Shown piece by piece: positions 17,801 to 26,579 of a stretch of DNA of 64,000 nt; positions within the stretch are counted from its first letter, which is position 1, and the number at the start of each line of letters is the position of its first letter. The position numbers and the translations under genes are program-made. The notes under the pieces were generated by a model that searched no databases, was not told the DNA's origin, and saw only the letters and a program-made list of their open reading frames with translations. Origin of the DNA: Micromonospora sp. NBC_01796 (GTDB taxonomy: Bacteria > Actinomycetota > Actinomycetes > Mycobacteriales > Micromonosporaceae); the NCBI RefSeq assembly GCF_035917455.1, contig NZ_CP109078.1, positions 5,378,001 to 5,442,000 on the forward strand, written 5' to 3'.

Positions 17801-20800
17801 GACGGCTCACCCAGCAGGCTGCGGAGCTGCTCGGTCGACATCCCGTCCAGGTCCCGGCGAAGCTCCGCGACGGTCACCACATGCCCCGGTACGGGTTCCC
17901 GGGCAACCAGCGCGTCGGTCATCGTGGCCACGGTCGGCGCCTCGAACAGCACCCGGATCGGCACGTCCATCTCGAACGCGGTCCCGATCCGGCTCAACGC
18001 CTGCGCGGCGAGCAGGGAGTGGCCGCCGAGTTGGAAGAAGTCGTCGTGTACGCCGACCCGCTCCACCCCCAGCACCTGCTGCCAGATGTCCGCCAGGGTC
18101 TGCTCGACCGGGTTGCGCGGGGCGACCCGCTCGACGGTCACCGCGTCCCGCCAGTCCGGCTGCGGGAGTGCGCCCCGGTCGGTCTTGCCGTTCGCGTTGA
18201 CCGGCAACGCGGACAGGGTGACCAGGGTCGCCGGCACCATGTAACCGGGCAGCCGGGTGGCCAGCCACGGGCGCAGCACCGACCAGAGGTCCGCGGTGCC
18301 GGCCGCGGACGGCACCACGTACGCGACCAGCCGGGTGTCGTCCGAGCCGGCCGCCCAGGTGGTGACCACCGCGTCGGTGACCAGGTCGTGGGCCCGCAAC
18401 TGCTCCTCGATTTCCCCCAGCTCGATCCGGAAACCACGGATCTTCACCTGGTGGTCGGTCCGGCCGAGGAACTCGAGCCGCCCGTCGGCGCGCTGCCGGG
18501 CCAGGTCACCGGTGGCGTAGAGCCTGGCGCCCGGCCGATTGGTGAACGGGTCCGGGACGAACCGGGACGCGGTCAGCCCCGGCCGGCCCGGGTAACCCCG
18601 GACCACTCCCAGGCCGCCGATGTGCACCTCGCCGACCACGCCGACCGGGACCGGCTGGCCGATCCGGTCCAGCACGTACAGCTCGGTGTTGGCGATCGGC
18701 GTACCCAGGTCGATGGCGGCCGGCGACGGCGCCACCGGTGTCGCGGCCGACCAGACCGTGGTCTCGGTCGGGCCGTAGCAGTTCCAGAGCGTCGCCCCGT
18801 CCGCGATCAGCGCGTCCGCGAGGTCCCGGGGCAGGGCCTCCCCGCCGCAGAGCCGCAGCCGGAGCCGTTCCGGCACCCCACCGGTGGCCAGGAGCAGCCG
18901 CCAGGTCGCCGGGGTCGCCTGCATCGCGGTGATCCCGTCCGCGACCAGCCGTTGCCGCAGGGCGGTGCCGTCACCGGTGACGGCGGTGTCCACGATGGTC
19001 AGCGGGGTGCCGCTGAGCAGCGGGACCAGCAGTTCGAGCACGGAGATGTCGAAGGAGAGGGTGGTGACGGCCGCGAACCGGTCGGCCGGGGTGAGTCCGA
19101 GGTCGTCGTGGAACGAGGCGACCAGGTTCAGCACCGCCCGGTGCGGGACCGCGACGCCCTTCGGCCTGCCGGTCGAACCCGAGGTGTAGATCAGGTAGGC
19201 GAGCCCGTCCGGGTGCGCCGGGACCGGGTCCGCGTCGGCCGGGGCCGCCGCCAGCTCGGCGGCATCGTCGTCCAGGCAGATCACCACGGGTACGTCAGCC
19301 AGCAGGTCGGCCAGCTTCTCCCGGACCGACCGCTGGGTCACCACCACCGTGGCCCCGGAGTCGTCGAGCAGGTAACGCAACCGGTCGGCGGGCAGGCTCG
19401 GGTCCAGCGGCAGGTAACCCGCACCGGCCTGCCAGGCACCGAGCACCCCGACCAGCATCCCGACCCCGCGTTCGAGGCAGATCCCGACCGGGCTGTCCGG
19501 CGCCACCCCACGGGCCCGCAGCACGTACGCCAACCTGGCCGCCCGCTGGTGCAGCTCGGCCGGGTCGACCGCGCCGTCCGGGCCGCTGACCGCCGGAACC
19601 CCGCCCGCCTCCGAGTCGTCGGTCGGCAGCAGCTCCAGCACCGAGGCGACCGGTGGCAGGCCCCGGGCGGTGTTGTTCCAGTCGACCACCGAACGCCAAC
19701 GCTCCACCCCGGCGAGCAGCGGGATCTCCGCCACCGACCGGTCCGGGTCGGCGAGCGCCACGTCGAGCAGGGTGGTGAGCTGGCGGGCCAGCCGGGCCAC
19801 CGTGTCGGCGTCGAACAGGGCGGTGTCGTACTCGACGGCCATGTGCATGACCCCGTCCGGGGTCATCTCGCCGACCAGGGAGAGGTCGAACTTGGCGGTG
19901 CCGCTGTCGACCAGCAGCGAGGTGGCGGTCACCTCGCCCAACGCGAGGATGGCCGGCGGGGTGTTCTGCACGATCAGCTGGGTCTGGAAGACCGGGGCGT
20001 GGCCCAGGCTGCGTTCCGGCGCCAACTCCTCGACCAGCTTCTCGAACGGGACGTCGCCGTTGGCCAACCCGCCGAGGGTGGCCTCGCGGACCCGGTCGAC
20101 CAGCTCCCGGAAGCTCGGTAGACCGGCAACCGACACCCGCAGCGGCAGCGTGTTGACGAAGAAGCCGATCAGCGGTTCCAGGTCGGCGTGGTTGCGCCCG
20201 GCGACCGGGGTGCCGACGACCAGCTCGTCCTGCCCGCTGGACCGGGACAGCAGCGCGGTGAAGGCGGCCATCAGGGTCATGAACATGGTGGCGCCGCTGG
20301 ACTGGTTGAACTCCTGGATCCGGCGCAGCAGCGGGGCGGAGAAGTCCCAGTAGTGCACCGCGCCCCGGTAGGACTGGGCCGCCGGGCGGGGCCGGTCCGT
20401 GGGGAGGGTGAGCAGGGCCGGTGCGCCGCGCAACTGGTCCAGCCAGTAGTCGAGCTGGTCCCGCAGTGCCGGGCCGGCGAGCTTCTCCCGCTGCCAGAGC
20501 GCGTAGTCGGCGTACTGGGCCGGGAGGTCGGGCAGCTGTGGCGACCGCCCGGCGCACAGGGCCCCGTACGCGGTGTTCAGCTCGGTGAACAGCACCCCCA
20601 GCGACCAGGCGTCGGAGACGATGTGGTGCAGGCAGAGCGACAGGTGGTGGTCGTCGTCGGCGGTCCGGACCAGCCGGGCCCGGAACAGGGGTCCGTGGGC
20701 CAGGTCGAACGGGCGACGGGCCTCCTGCCAGAGCAGCCGTGCGGCGTCGTCGGCCGACGCCCCGGTCAGGTCGGTGATCTCCAGCACCGGGCCGGCGTCG

Positions 20801-21111
20801 GCGCGTACGACCTGCACCGGTTCGCCGCCCGAGTCGGCGAAGGTGGTACGCAGGGCGCCGTGCCGCCGGACGATCAGCTCCAGGGCGGCCCGCAGCGCGT
20901 CGACGTCGATCAGGCCGCGCAGCCGGAACGCGACCGGGATGTTGTAGACCGGGTCGCCGGGCTGGAACCGGTCGAGGAACCACAGCCGCTGCTGCCCGAA
21001 CGACACCGGGTACGTGCGGGGGGCGTTCGCCCGCTCGGTCAGCATGCGTGCCAGCAGGGCCCGCTTGTTCGGCGTGGTACCGGTGTGACCCGTCCCGTTT
21101 CCTTCGCTCAT
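17797..21111 (-). CDS. NRPS module C-A-T, predicted glycine
   Basis: 1104 residues. Condensation domain at about 25-450 with HHIVSDAWS (Gly of HHxxxDG replaced by Ala). Adenylation domain at about 470-955 with YTSGSTGRPKG and NANGKTD. Carrier domain LGGHS near 1027. Eye-aligned code D-I-L-Q-L-G-C-V-W-K differs by one or two positions from known glycine codes (DILQLG-type), so glycine is the best guess. There is no epimerase or release domain. The ATG at 21111 shares an ATGA overlap with the preceding gene, and AGGAG lies 10 nt upstream. A longer reading frame upstream is only an out-of-frame shadow of that gene. Confidence 0.93.
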   Translation of the reverse strand: MSEGNGTGHTGTTPNKRALLARMLTERANAPRTYPVSFGQQRLWFLDRFQPGDPVYNIPVAFRLRGLIDVDALRAALELIVRRHGALRTTFADSGGEPVQVVRADAGPVLEITDLTGASADDAARLLWQEARRPFDLAHGPLFRARLVRTADDDHHLSLCLHHIVSDAWSLGVLFTELNTAYGALCAGRSPQLPDLPAQYADYALWQREKLAGPALRDQLDYWLDQLRGAPALLTLPTDRPRPAAQSYRGAVHYWDFSAPLLRRIQEFNQSSGATMFMTLMAAFTALLSRSSGQDELVVGTPVAGRNHADLEPLIGFFVNTLPLRVSVAGLPSFRELVDRVREATLGGLANGDVPFEKLVEELAPERSLGHAPVFQTQLIVQNTPPAILALGEVTATSLLVDSGTAKFDLSLVGEMTPDGVMHMAVEYDTALFDADTVARLARQLTTLLDVALADPDRSVAEIPLLAGVERWRSVVDWNNTARGLPPVASVLELLPTDDSEAGGVPAVSGPDGAVDPAELHQRAARLAYVLRARGVAPDSPVGICLERGVGMLVGVLGAWQAGAGYLPLDPSLPADRLRYLLDDSGATVVVTQRSVREKLADLLADVPVVICLDDDAAELAAAPADADPVPAHPDGLAYLIYTSGSTGRPKGVAVPHRAVLNLVASFHDDLGLTPADRFAAVTTLSFDISVLELLVPLLSGTPLTIVDTAVTGDGTALRQRLVADGITAMQATPATWRLLLATGGVPERLRLRLCGGEALPRDLADALIADGATLWNCYGPTETTVWSAATPVAPSPAAIDLGTPIANTELYVLDRIGQPVPVGVVGEVHIGGLGVVRGYPGRPGLTASRFVPDPFTNRPGARLYATGDLARQRADGRLEFLGRTDHQVKIRGFRIELGEIEEQLRAHDLVTDAVVTTWAAGSDDTRLVAYVVPSAAGTADLWSVLRPWLATRLPGYMVPATLVTLSALPVNANGKTDRGALPQPDWRDAVTVERVAPRNPVEQTLADIWQQVLGVERVGVHDDFFQLGGHSLLAAQALSRIGTAFEMDVPIRVLFEAPTVATMTDALVAREPVPGHVVTVAELRRDLDGMSTEQLRSLLGEPS

Positions 21112-21857
21112 GATGCTGCTGCTCCTTGCTGGTCGGCCAGTTGGGGCACCGGCGGTCGCGGGATCACCGGTGCCGGATGGGGCGCAGGGAGGCCGAACTC
21201 GTTCGCCGCGGCGGTGACCCGGCTGCGCAGGGCCGGCGGCGTGTTGGCGCCGAACAGGCGCAGGTACGTGGCGACCGAGCCGGGATCGTCGGCCAGGAAC
21301 GGGAAGTCCGACGAGACCATGTGCCGGATCGCGAGCAGCGGCACCGGGCTGTACAGCGGCCGGAAGTCGAGGTTCCACAGCCCCGCCTTGTCCGGCGGAC
21401 CACTGTGGAACTCGCCGATCATCAGGCCCTCGGCGACGTACTGCGGTTTCAGGCGTTCCTGGGTGGCGTCGACGATGGCGTTCGCCTCGGCCTGCGGCAC
21501 GTCCGGCAGGGTCAGCAGGATGGTCTTGAACTGGGCGGCCGGGCCGGTGGTGGGCGGTAGCTGGCGGAACCAGTCGCGGTAGGTCATCAGCAGCTCGTCG
21601 AGGGCACCCGGTTCGACCGTCTCGCCCCGGTGCACCGCCAGGTAGAACATGCCCCGGTCCAGGGACGCCTGCGCGAACGGGCAGACCGGTCCCTTGCGTC
21701 CCAGCTCCGGATGGGGTCGGCAGAGGTACTCGCGGGCCCACCGGAGCACGCTGAGGAGTTTGTCCTCGACGCCCGCCAGCAGCGGGTGGACCGCCTCGGT
21801 GGTCAGGTCGAACTGTTCCACCAGCACGCAGGCCGGTTGTTCGGGATGGATCAGCAC
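21108..21857 (-). CDS. Conserved hypothetical protein inside the NRPS operon
   Basis: 249 residues from a GTG preceded by GAGGA. No domain I can name with confidence; it resembles the uncharacterised DUF6875-type proteins found in some natural-product clusters, from memory only. Visible features are a CRPHPELGRKGPVCPFA segment near residues 46-62 (two Cys and a CPF triplet), and a C-terminal Pro-rich tail. There is no signal peptide, membrane segment or carrier motif. It lies 7 nt after the flavoprotein stop and overlaps the next NRPS by 4 bp, so it is made with the assembly line and probably tailors or assists it. Confidence 0.75.
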   Translation of the reverse strand: MLIHPEQPACVLVEQFDLTTEAVHPLLAGVEDKLLSVLRWAREYLCRPHPELGRKGPVCPFAQASLDRGMFYLAVHRGETVEPGALDELLMTYRDWFRQLPPTTGPAAQFKTILLTLPDVPQAEANAIVDATQERLKPQYVAEGLMIGEFHSGPPDKAGLWNLDFRPLYSPVPLLAIRHMVSSDFPFLADDPGSVATYLRLFGANTPPALRSRVTAAANEFGLPAPHPAPVIPRPPVPQLADQQGAAAS

Positions 21858-21864
21858 TTTTTCC

Positions 21865-23247
21865 TCACCGCCCCGGGGTCCGGCGGGCGCGTACCGACCG
21901 GGTCACGGCGTGCAGCAGCCCGGCGCCGAGTGCCAGGGCACCGCCGGTCGCGGCGGCGCGGAGCAGCCGGTCCTGCCGGCCGGACCGGGCCAGTGCCTCG
22001 GCGTACGGAGTGGTGGTGTGCGCGACCATCGTGTAAAGCGGCGTCCAGTACGCCGGCAGCAGGCGGCTGAGCACCCGGTCCGCGCCGGCCCGCAGCGCGT
22101 ACGCCGGGCGGTGCACCCGGTCGCGCAGCTCGACGAAGTTGCGGGTGGACAGCTCGGCGAGCACGTCGGTGTGCGGCCGGCGGGCCGCCTCGTACGCGGC
22201 CAGTGCCGCCCCCCGGTCGGCGTGCCGGTCCAGACACTGGTCGAGCACCAGGCAGTCCTCGAAGGAGGCGTTCATGCCCTGCCCGTAGAACGGGTAGACG
22301 GCGTGCGCGGCGTCACCGACCAGGACCACCCGGTCGCCGTGCCGCCACGGGCTGGTCCGTACGGTCACCATCTGACCGGTCGGGTGTTCGAGCACCTCCT
22401 CGACCAGGCGGGGCATCAACTCCTGCGCGTCGGGGAAGTTCTGCCGGAAGAAGGCGCGGACGGTGTCCGGGGTGGTGAGGGTGGCGAAGCTTCGGGGGCC
22501 CTCGAAGGGGAGGAACAGGGTGCAGGTCAGCGAGCCGTCCACGTTGGGGTGGGCCACCATCAGGCCGTGCTCGCCGGGCCAGACGTGCAGCGCCTCCAGG
22601 CGTACCCGGGGTTGGCCGTTGTCGTCGGCCGGGATGGTCAGCTCCTTGTAGCCCCAGTCCAGGAACTCCTGGCTGTGGTTGGCCCGCTGACCGTGGTGCA
22701 GTTGCTGGCGTACGGCGGAGAACGCCCCGTCGGCGCCGACCACCAGGTCCGCGGTCACCTCCTCGGTGGTGCCGTCGGCGAGCCGGGTCACGGCGACGGT
22801 CGACACCTCCCGGTCCAGCCCGTGCAGCCGCCAGCCGAAGTGGAAACGCACACCGGGCTGGGCCTCGGCCGCGTCGACCAGTACGGCGATCAGCTCGTCG
22901 CGCAGCACCGAGTGCAGGATCTGGTGGCCGTGCACCCCGTACGGCTGGAAGCTCACCGTCCCGTCGGGTGAGTGGACCACCCGCCCGCGCATCGGCACGC
23001 TCCGTTTGAGTACGTCGGCGAGCAGCCCCACCTCCTGCAGGGCGCGCATGCCACGGGCGGAGAGCCCCAGGTTGATCGAGCGTCCGGCGGCACCGGCCGG
23101 GGTCAGCCGGGGGTCGTCGCGCCGTTCGTAGACGTCCACCGCCCAGCCCCGTCGGGCCAGGTAGACGGCGGCGAGTGAGCCGGCCAGGCCGGCACCGATG
23201 ATCACGGCACGGTCCCGGCGGTCGGTCGGGGACGGCGTGGCCGTCAT
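21865..23247 (-). CDS. Kynurenine 3-monooxygenase-like FAD hydroxylase
   Basis: 460 residues, class A flavoprotein aromatic hydroxylase. The FAD/NADPH fingerprints are present: GAGLAGSLAAVYLARRG (residues about 17-33), the DG motif VVGADGAFSAVR (about 180-191), and GDAAHAVYPFYGQGMNASFEDC (in pieces, about 300-321). The GRSINL segment (residues about 53-58) and GQGMNA are characteristic of kynurenine 3-monooxygenase. A hydrophobic C-terminal segment (about 427-450) may bind membrane. No tryptophan dioxygenase, formamidase or kynureninase gene is in the window, so either host kynurenine feeds the cluster or the enzyme hydroxylates another aromatic, possibly carrier-bound. ATGA overlap with the upstream NRPS. 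Confidence 0.88.
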   Translation of the reverse strand: MTATPSPTDRRDRAVIIGAGLAGSLAAVYLARRGWAVDVYERRDDPRLTPAGAAGRSINLGLSARGMRALQEVGLLADVLKRSVPMRGRVVHSPDGTVSFQPYGVHGHQILHSVLRDELIAVLVDAAEAQPGVRFHFGWRLHGLDREVSTVAVTRLADGTTEEVTADLVVGADGAFSAVRQQLHHGQRANHSQEFLDWGYKELTIPADDNGQPRVRLEALHVWPGEHGLMVAHPNVDGSLTCTLFLPFEGPRSFATLTTPDTVRAFFRQNFPDAQELMPRLVEEVLEHPTGQMVTVRTSPWRHGDRVVLVGDAAHAVYPFYGQGMNASFEDCLVLDQCLDRHADRGAALAAYEAARRPHTDVLAELSTRNFVELRDRVHRPAYALRAGADRVLSRLLPAYWTPLYTMVAHTTTPYAEALARSGRQDRLLRAAATGGALALGAGLLHAVTRSVRARRTPGR

Positions 23248-26200
23248 GAGCCCTCCTCGGCGATAAGCGTGTCCAACAGCTCGTCGATCTCCCGGTCGGA
23301 GAGGTCGTCGAGCGAGGCGAGCAGGTCCTGGGCGCTCGGCCCACCGGCCGCGACCCGGTCGGCCGTACCGGTCGCTTCGCCCTCGGCGGTGGCCGGGTCG
23401 GCGACCAGCGGCGCGAGTTCGGCGATGGTCGGTGCGGCGAAGAGCAGGCGCAGCGGCAGGTCGACCCCGAAGGTGGCGCGGATCCGGGCGATCAGCCGGG
23501 TCGCGGTGAGCGAGTGCCCACCGAGGGCGAAGAAGTTGTCGTGCACCCCGACGTCGGCCAGCCCGAGGACCTCGCGCCAGAGCACCGCCAACCCCTCCTC
23601 GGCCGGGGTACGCGGTGCCACCTGCCCGGCGCCGCTGGTCTCCCGCCACACCGGCTCCGGCAGGGCCCGACGGTCGATCTTGCCGCTGCCGGTACGCGGG
23701 AACCGGTCCACCGGAACCAGCGTCGCCGGCAGCATGTACTCGGGGAGCTGGCCGGCGAGCGCGGGGCGCAGCCGGGACCAGAGCGCCGCCGGGTCGGCTT
23801 CGGCTTCGGTCGGCACCACGTACCCGACCAGCCGGACGTCCTCGGCGCTGGCCCGCCAGGTGACCACGACCGCGTCCCGGATCGCGTCCTGGGCCCGCAG
23901 GGCGGCCTCGATCTCACCGAGTTCGATCCGGTAGCCACGGAGTTTGACCTGCTGGTCGGCCCGGCCGAGGTACTCCAGCCGGCCGCCCGGCAACCAGCGG
24001 GCGAGGTCGCCGGTGGCGTAGAGGCGGGCACCGGGTCGGCCGCCCCACGGGTCGGGGCGGAAGCTGGTGGCGGTGCGGGCGGCGCTGCCGTGGTAGCCCC
24101 GGGCCACCCCGAGCCCGCCCAGGTGCAGTTCGCCGACCGCACCGACCGGCACCGGAAGACCGGCCGGGTCGAGCAGGTAGAGGCGGGTGTTGGCGACCGG
24201 GTCGCCGAGGTCGACCGGGCCGTGCGTACCGACCGGACCGGCGGTGGAGTAGATGCTCGTCTCCGACGGGCCGTACCCGTTGACCAGGGTGGCGCCGTCG
24301 GTCAGCAGGGCGTCGGCGAGGTCGCGGGTGAGTGCCTCGCCGCCGCTGATCCGCAGCCGTACGCCGGACGGCACCCCGCCGGCGGCGAGCAGCATCCGCC
24401 AGCTCGCCGGGGTGGCCTGTACGACGGTGACGGCCCGGTTGGCGATCTCGGTGCGGAGCGCGGCGGCGTCGACCGCGAGCCGGCTGTCGAACAGTTCGAT
24501 CCGGGCGCCGGCGAGCAGCGGCAGGATCAGCTCGACGACGGAGATGTCGAAGGCGATGGTGGTGATCGCGGCGACCCGGTCGTCGGGGGTGAGCCGGAGC
24601 AGCCGTTCGAAGCCGACCAGCAGGTTGACCACCGAGCCGTGGGTGACCGCCACGCCCTTCGGGACACCGGTCGAGCCGGAGGTGTAGAGCAGGTAGGCGA
24701 GGCTGTCCGGGTGCCCGGTCTGCTCCGGCGCGGTCGACGGCAGGGTCCGCAGCCGGGCGGTCACCTCGTGGTCGTCGAGCTGGATCACCCGGGTCCCGGC
24801 CGGCCAGCACTTACCGGTACGCGCGACGCTGGCCCGGTCGGTGAGCACCACCGGGGTGCCGGCGGCGGTCGCCATTCCGATCAGCCGGGCGACCGGGAGT
24901 TCCGGGTCCAGTGGCAGGTAACCGCCGCCGGCCTGCCAGACCGCGAGCATCGCGGTGAGCACGCCGGTGCCCCGGGACAGGCAGAGGCCGACCGGTACGT
25001 CGGTGCCGACGCCGTACTCGCGCAGCAGGTGGGCGAGGCGGTTGCGGTCGGTGGTGAGCTGCCGGTACGTCAACGTGGCGTCCAGCGCGGCCACCGCGAC
25101 CGTGTCCGGGTCGGCCGGCGGGTGCTGGGCGAACAGTTCCGCGACCGAGGCGTACGGCGGCGCCACCGCCTCCTGTGCCCGCCACCCGGCGACGATCTCG
25201 TCCCGGGCCTCCGGGCCGAGCAGCGGCAGCTCGGCGATCGGGGTCGCGGGTTGGGCGACCGCCGCCTCCAGCAGTGCCAGGTACGCGCTCGCGAACCGGT
25301 CGATCCTGTCCGGATCGAACAGCTCGGTCCGGTACGTCAGCCGCCCCCGCAGCCGGTCCGGCCGCTGCTCGATGGTGAGCGTGAGGTCGAACTTGACGTT
25401 TCCGTTCTCGTGCAGTTCCGGGGCGATCCGCAGCCCCGCCACCTCGACCGGCGCGGGTGTCTCCTCCAGCGCGAACATCACCTGCACGACGGGGGAGAAG
25501 GCCAGGCTGCGCTGCGGGGAGAGCAGGTCGACCAGTTCCTCGAACGGCACGTCCTGGTGGGACTGGGCGGCGATCGCGCTGCTCCGGGCGCCGCGCAGCA
25601 GCTCGGTGAAGGTGGTCCGTTCCTCGAACCGGCCGCGCAGCGCCAGGGTGTTGGCGAAGAACCCGACGACCCCCTGCGTCTCCGGCCTGCTCCGCCCCGC
25701 GACCGGTACGGCGACCAGTAGGTCCTGCTGGCCGCTGAGCCGGTGCAGGAGTGCCTGGAACCCGCCGAGCAGGACCGCGAACTCGGTGGCGTCGGCGTCC
25801 CGGGCGAGTCCGCGTACGCCGGTGGACAGGGTTGCCGGGATCTCGAACGTGACCAGGCCACCGGCCGGTGACTGCTCCGGCGGGCGGGGCCGGTCGGCGG
25901 GCAGGTCGAGCAGGGTCGGCGCACCGGCCAGCTCGTCGTGCCAGAAGGCGAGGTCGTCGGCGAACGCGGAGCTTCCGGCCTGTTCGCGTTGCCAGACGGC
26001 GAAGTCGGCGTACTGGATCGGTGGTGGTGGCAGGTCCGGTTCCACCCCGGCGACCGCGGCCCGGTAGCCGTGCGCCAGCTCGGCGAAGACGGTCTCGAAC
26101 GACCAGCCGTCGGCGATGATGTGGTGCACCACCAGCACGAGCAGGTGGTCGTCCGGAGCCAGCCGGACCACCCGGGCCCGCAGCAGCGGGCCCTCGGTCA

Positions 26201-26531
26201 GGTCGAACGGTTCCCGGCTCTCCGCGTCGAGCACCTCGGCCGCCCCGGTCGGGGCGTCGCCGGCCGGTTCGGTGACCGGCAGCCGTACCGGCCACGGTGG
26301 GCTGACGAGCTGCGCCGGTTCGCCGTCGACCGAGGTGAAGGTCGTACGCAGCACCTCGTGCCGTTCGACCAGCCAGCTCAGCGCCGATTCCAGCGCGTCC
26401 ACCCGCAGCTCGCCGGTCAGCCGTACGGACCAGGCGATGTTGTACTCCGCCGAGCCCGGATTCAGCTGGTCCAGCATCCACAGCCGACGCTGGGTCGACG
26501 AGGCGGGCAGGACGAAGGTCTCACCGGTCAT
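23244..26531 (-). CDS. NRPS module C-A-T
   Basis: 1095 residues. Condensation domain at about 8-440 with the canonical HHIIADGWS. Adenylation domain at about 450-940 with YTSGSTGVPKG and TGSGKID. Carrier domain LGGHS near 1004. A C-terminal helix rich in Asp/Glu (last 25 residues) could be a docking element. Eye-aligned code D-I-V-Q-I-G-G-I-Y-K belongs to the DIxQxG pattern of small-residue (Gly-like) domains but is not an exact known code. The ATG has AAGGAG 5 nt upstream and lies 48 nt after the LanB-fused NRPS. Confidence 0.92.
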   Translation of the reverse strand: MTGETFVLPASSTQRRLWMLDQLNPGSAEYNIAWSVRLTGELRVDALESALSWLVERHEVLRTTFTSVDGEPAQLVSPPWPVRLPVTEPAGDAPTGAAEVLDAESREPFDLTEGPLLRARVVRLAPDDHLLVLVVHHIIADGWSFETVFAELAHGYRAAVAGVEPDLPPPPIQYADFAVWQREQAGSSAFADDLAFWHDELAGAPTLLDLPADRPRPPEQSPAGGLVTFEIPATLSTGVRGLARDADATEFAVLLGGFQALLHRLSGQQDLLVAVPVAGRSRPETQGVVGFFANTLALRGRFEERTTFTELLRGARSSAIAAQSHQDVPFEELVDLLSPQRSLAFSPVVQVMFALEETPAPVEVAGLRIAPELHENGNVKFDLTLTIEQRPDRLRGRLTYRTELFDPDRIDRFASAYLALLEAAVAQPATPIAELPLLGPEARDEIVAGWRAQEAVAPPYASVAELFAQHPPADPDTVAVAALDATLTYRQLTTDRNRLAHLLREYGVGTDVPVGLCLSRGTGVLTAMLAVWQAGGGYLPLDPELPVARLIGMATAAGTPVVLTDRASVARTGKCWPAGTRVIQLDDHEVTARLRTLPSTAPEQTGHPDSLAYLLYTSGSTGVPKGVAVTHGSVVNLLVGFERLLRLTPDDRVAAITTIAFDISVVELILPLLAGARIELFDSRLAVDAAALRTEIANRAVTVVQATPASWRMLLAAGGVPSGVRLRISGGEALTRDLADALLTDGATLVNGYGPSETSIYSTAGPVGTHGPVDLGDPVANTRLYLLDPAGLPVPVGAVGELHLGGLGVARGYHGSAARTATSFRPDPWGGRPGARLYATGDLARWLPGGRLEYLGRADQQVKLRGYRIELGEIEAALRAQDAIRDAVVVTWRASAEDVRLVGYVVPTEAEADPAALWSRLRPALAGQLPEYMLPATLVPVDRFPRTGSGKIDRRALPEPVWRETSGAGQVAPRTPAEEGLAVLWREVLGLADVGVHDNFFALGGHSLTATRLIARIRATFGVDLPLRLLFAAPTIAELAPLVADPATAEGEATGTADRVAAGGPSAQDLLASLDDLSDREIDELLDTLIAEEGS

Positions 26532-26579
26532 CAGCTCTCCTTGGTGCCTGTGGTCGGGAGGTGGTCACCCGTGCTCACG

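Noticed and set aside
17797-21741. A longer 1314-residue reading of the glycine-module NRPS starting near 21741
   Set aside because: The extra N-terminus is the wrong-frame reading of the upstream 249-residue gene; the ATG at 21111 has AGGAG and an ATGA overlap.
21865-23649. A longer kynurenine-monooxygenase-like protein starting near 23649
   Set aside because: The added residues are Arg/Pro/Gly-rich wrong-frame sequence of the preceding NRPS; the FAD motif begins right after the ATG at 23247.
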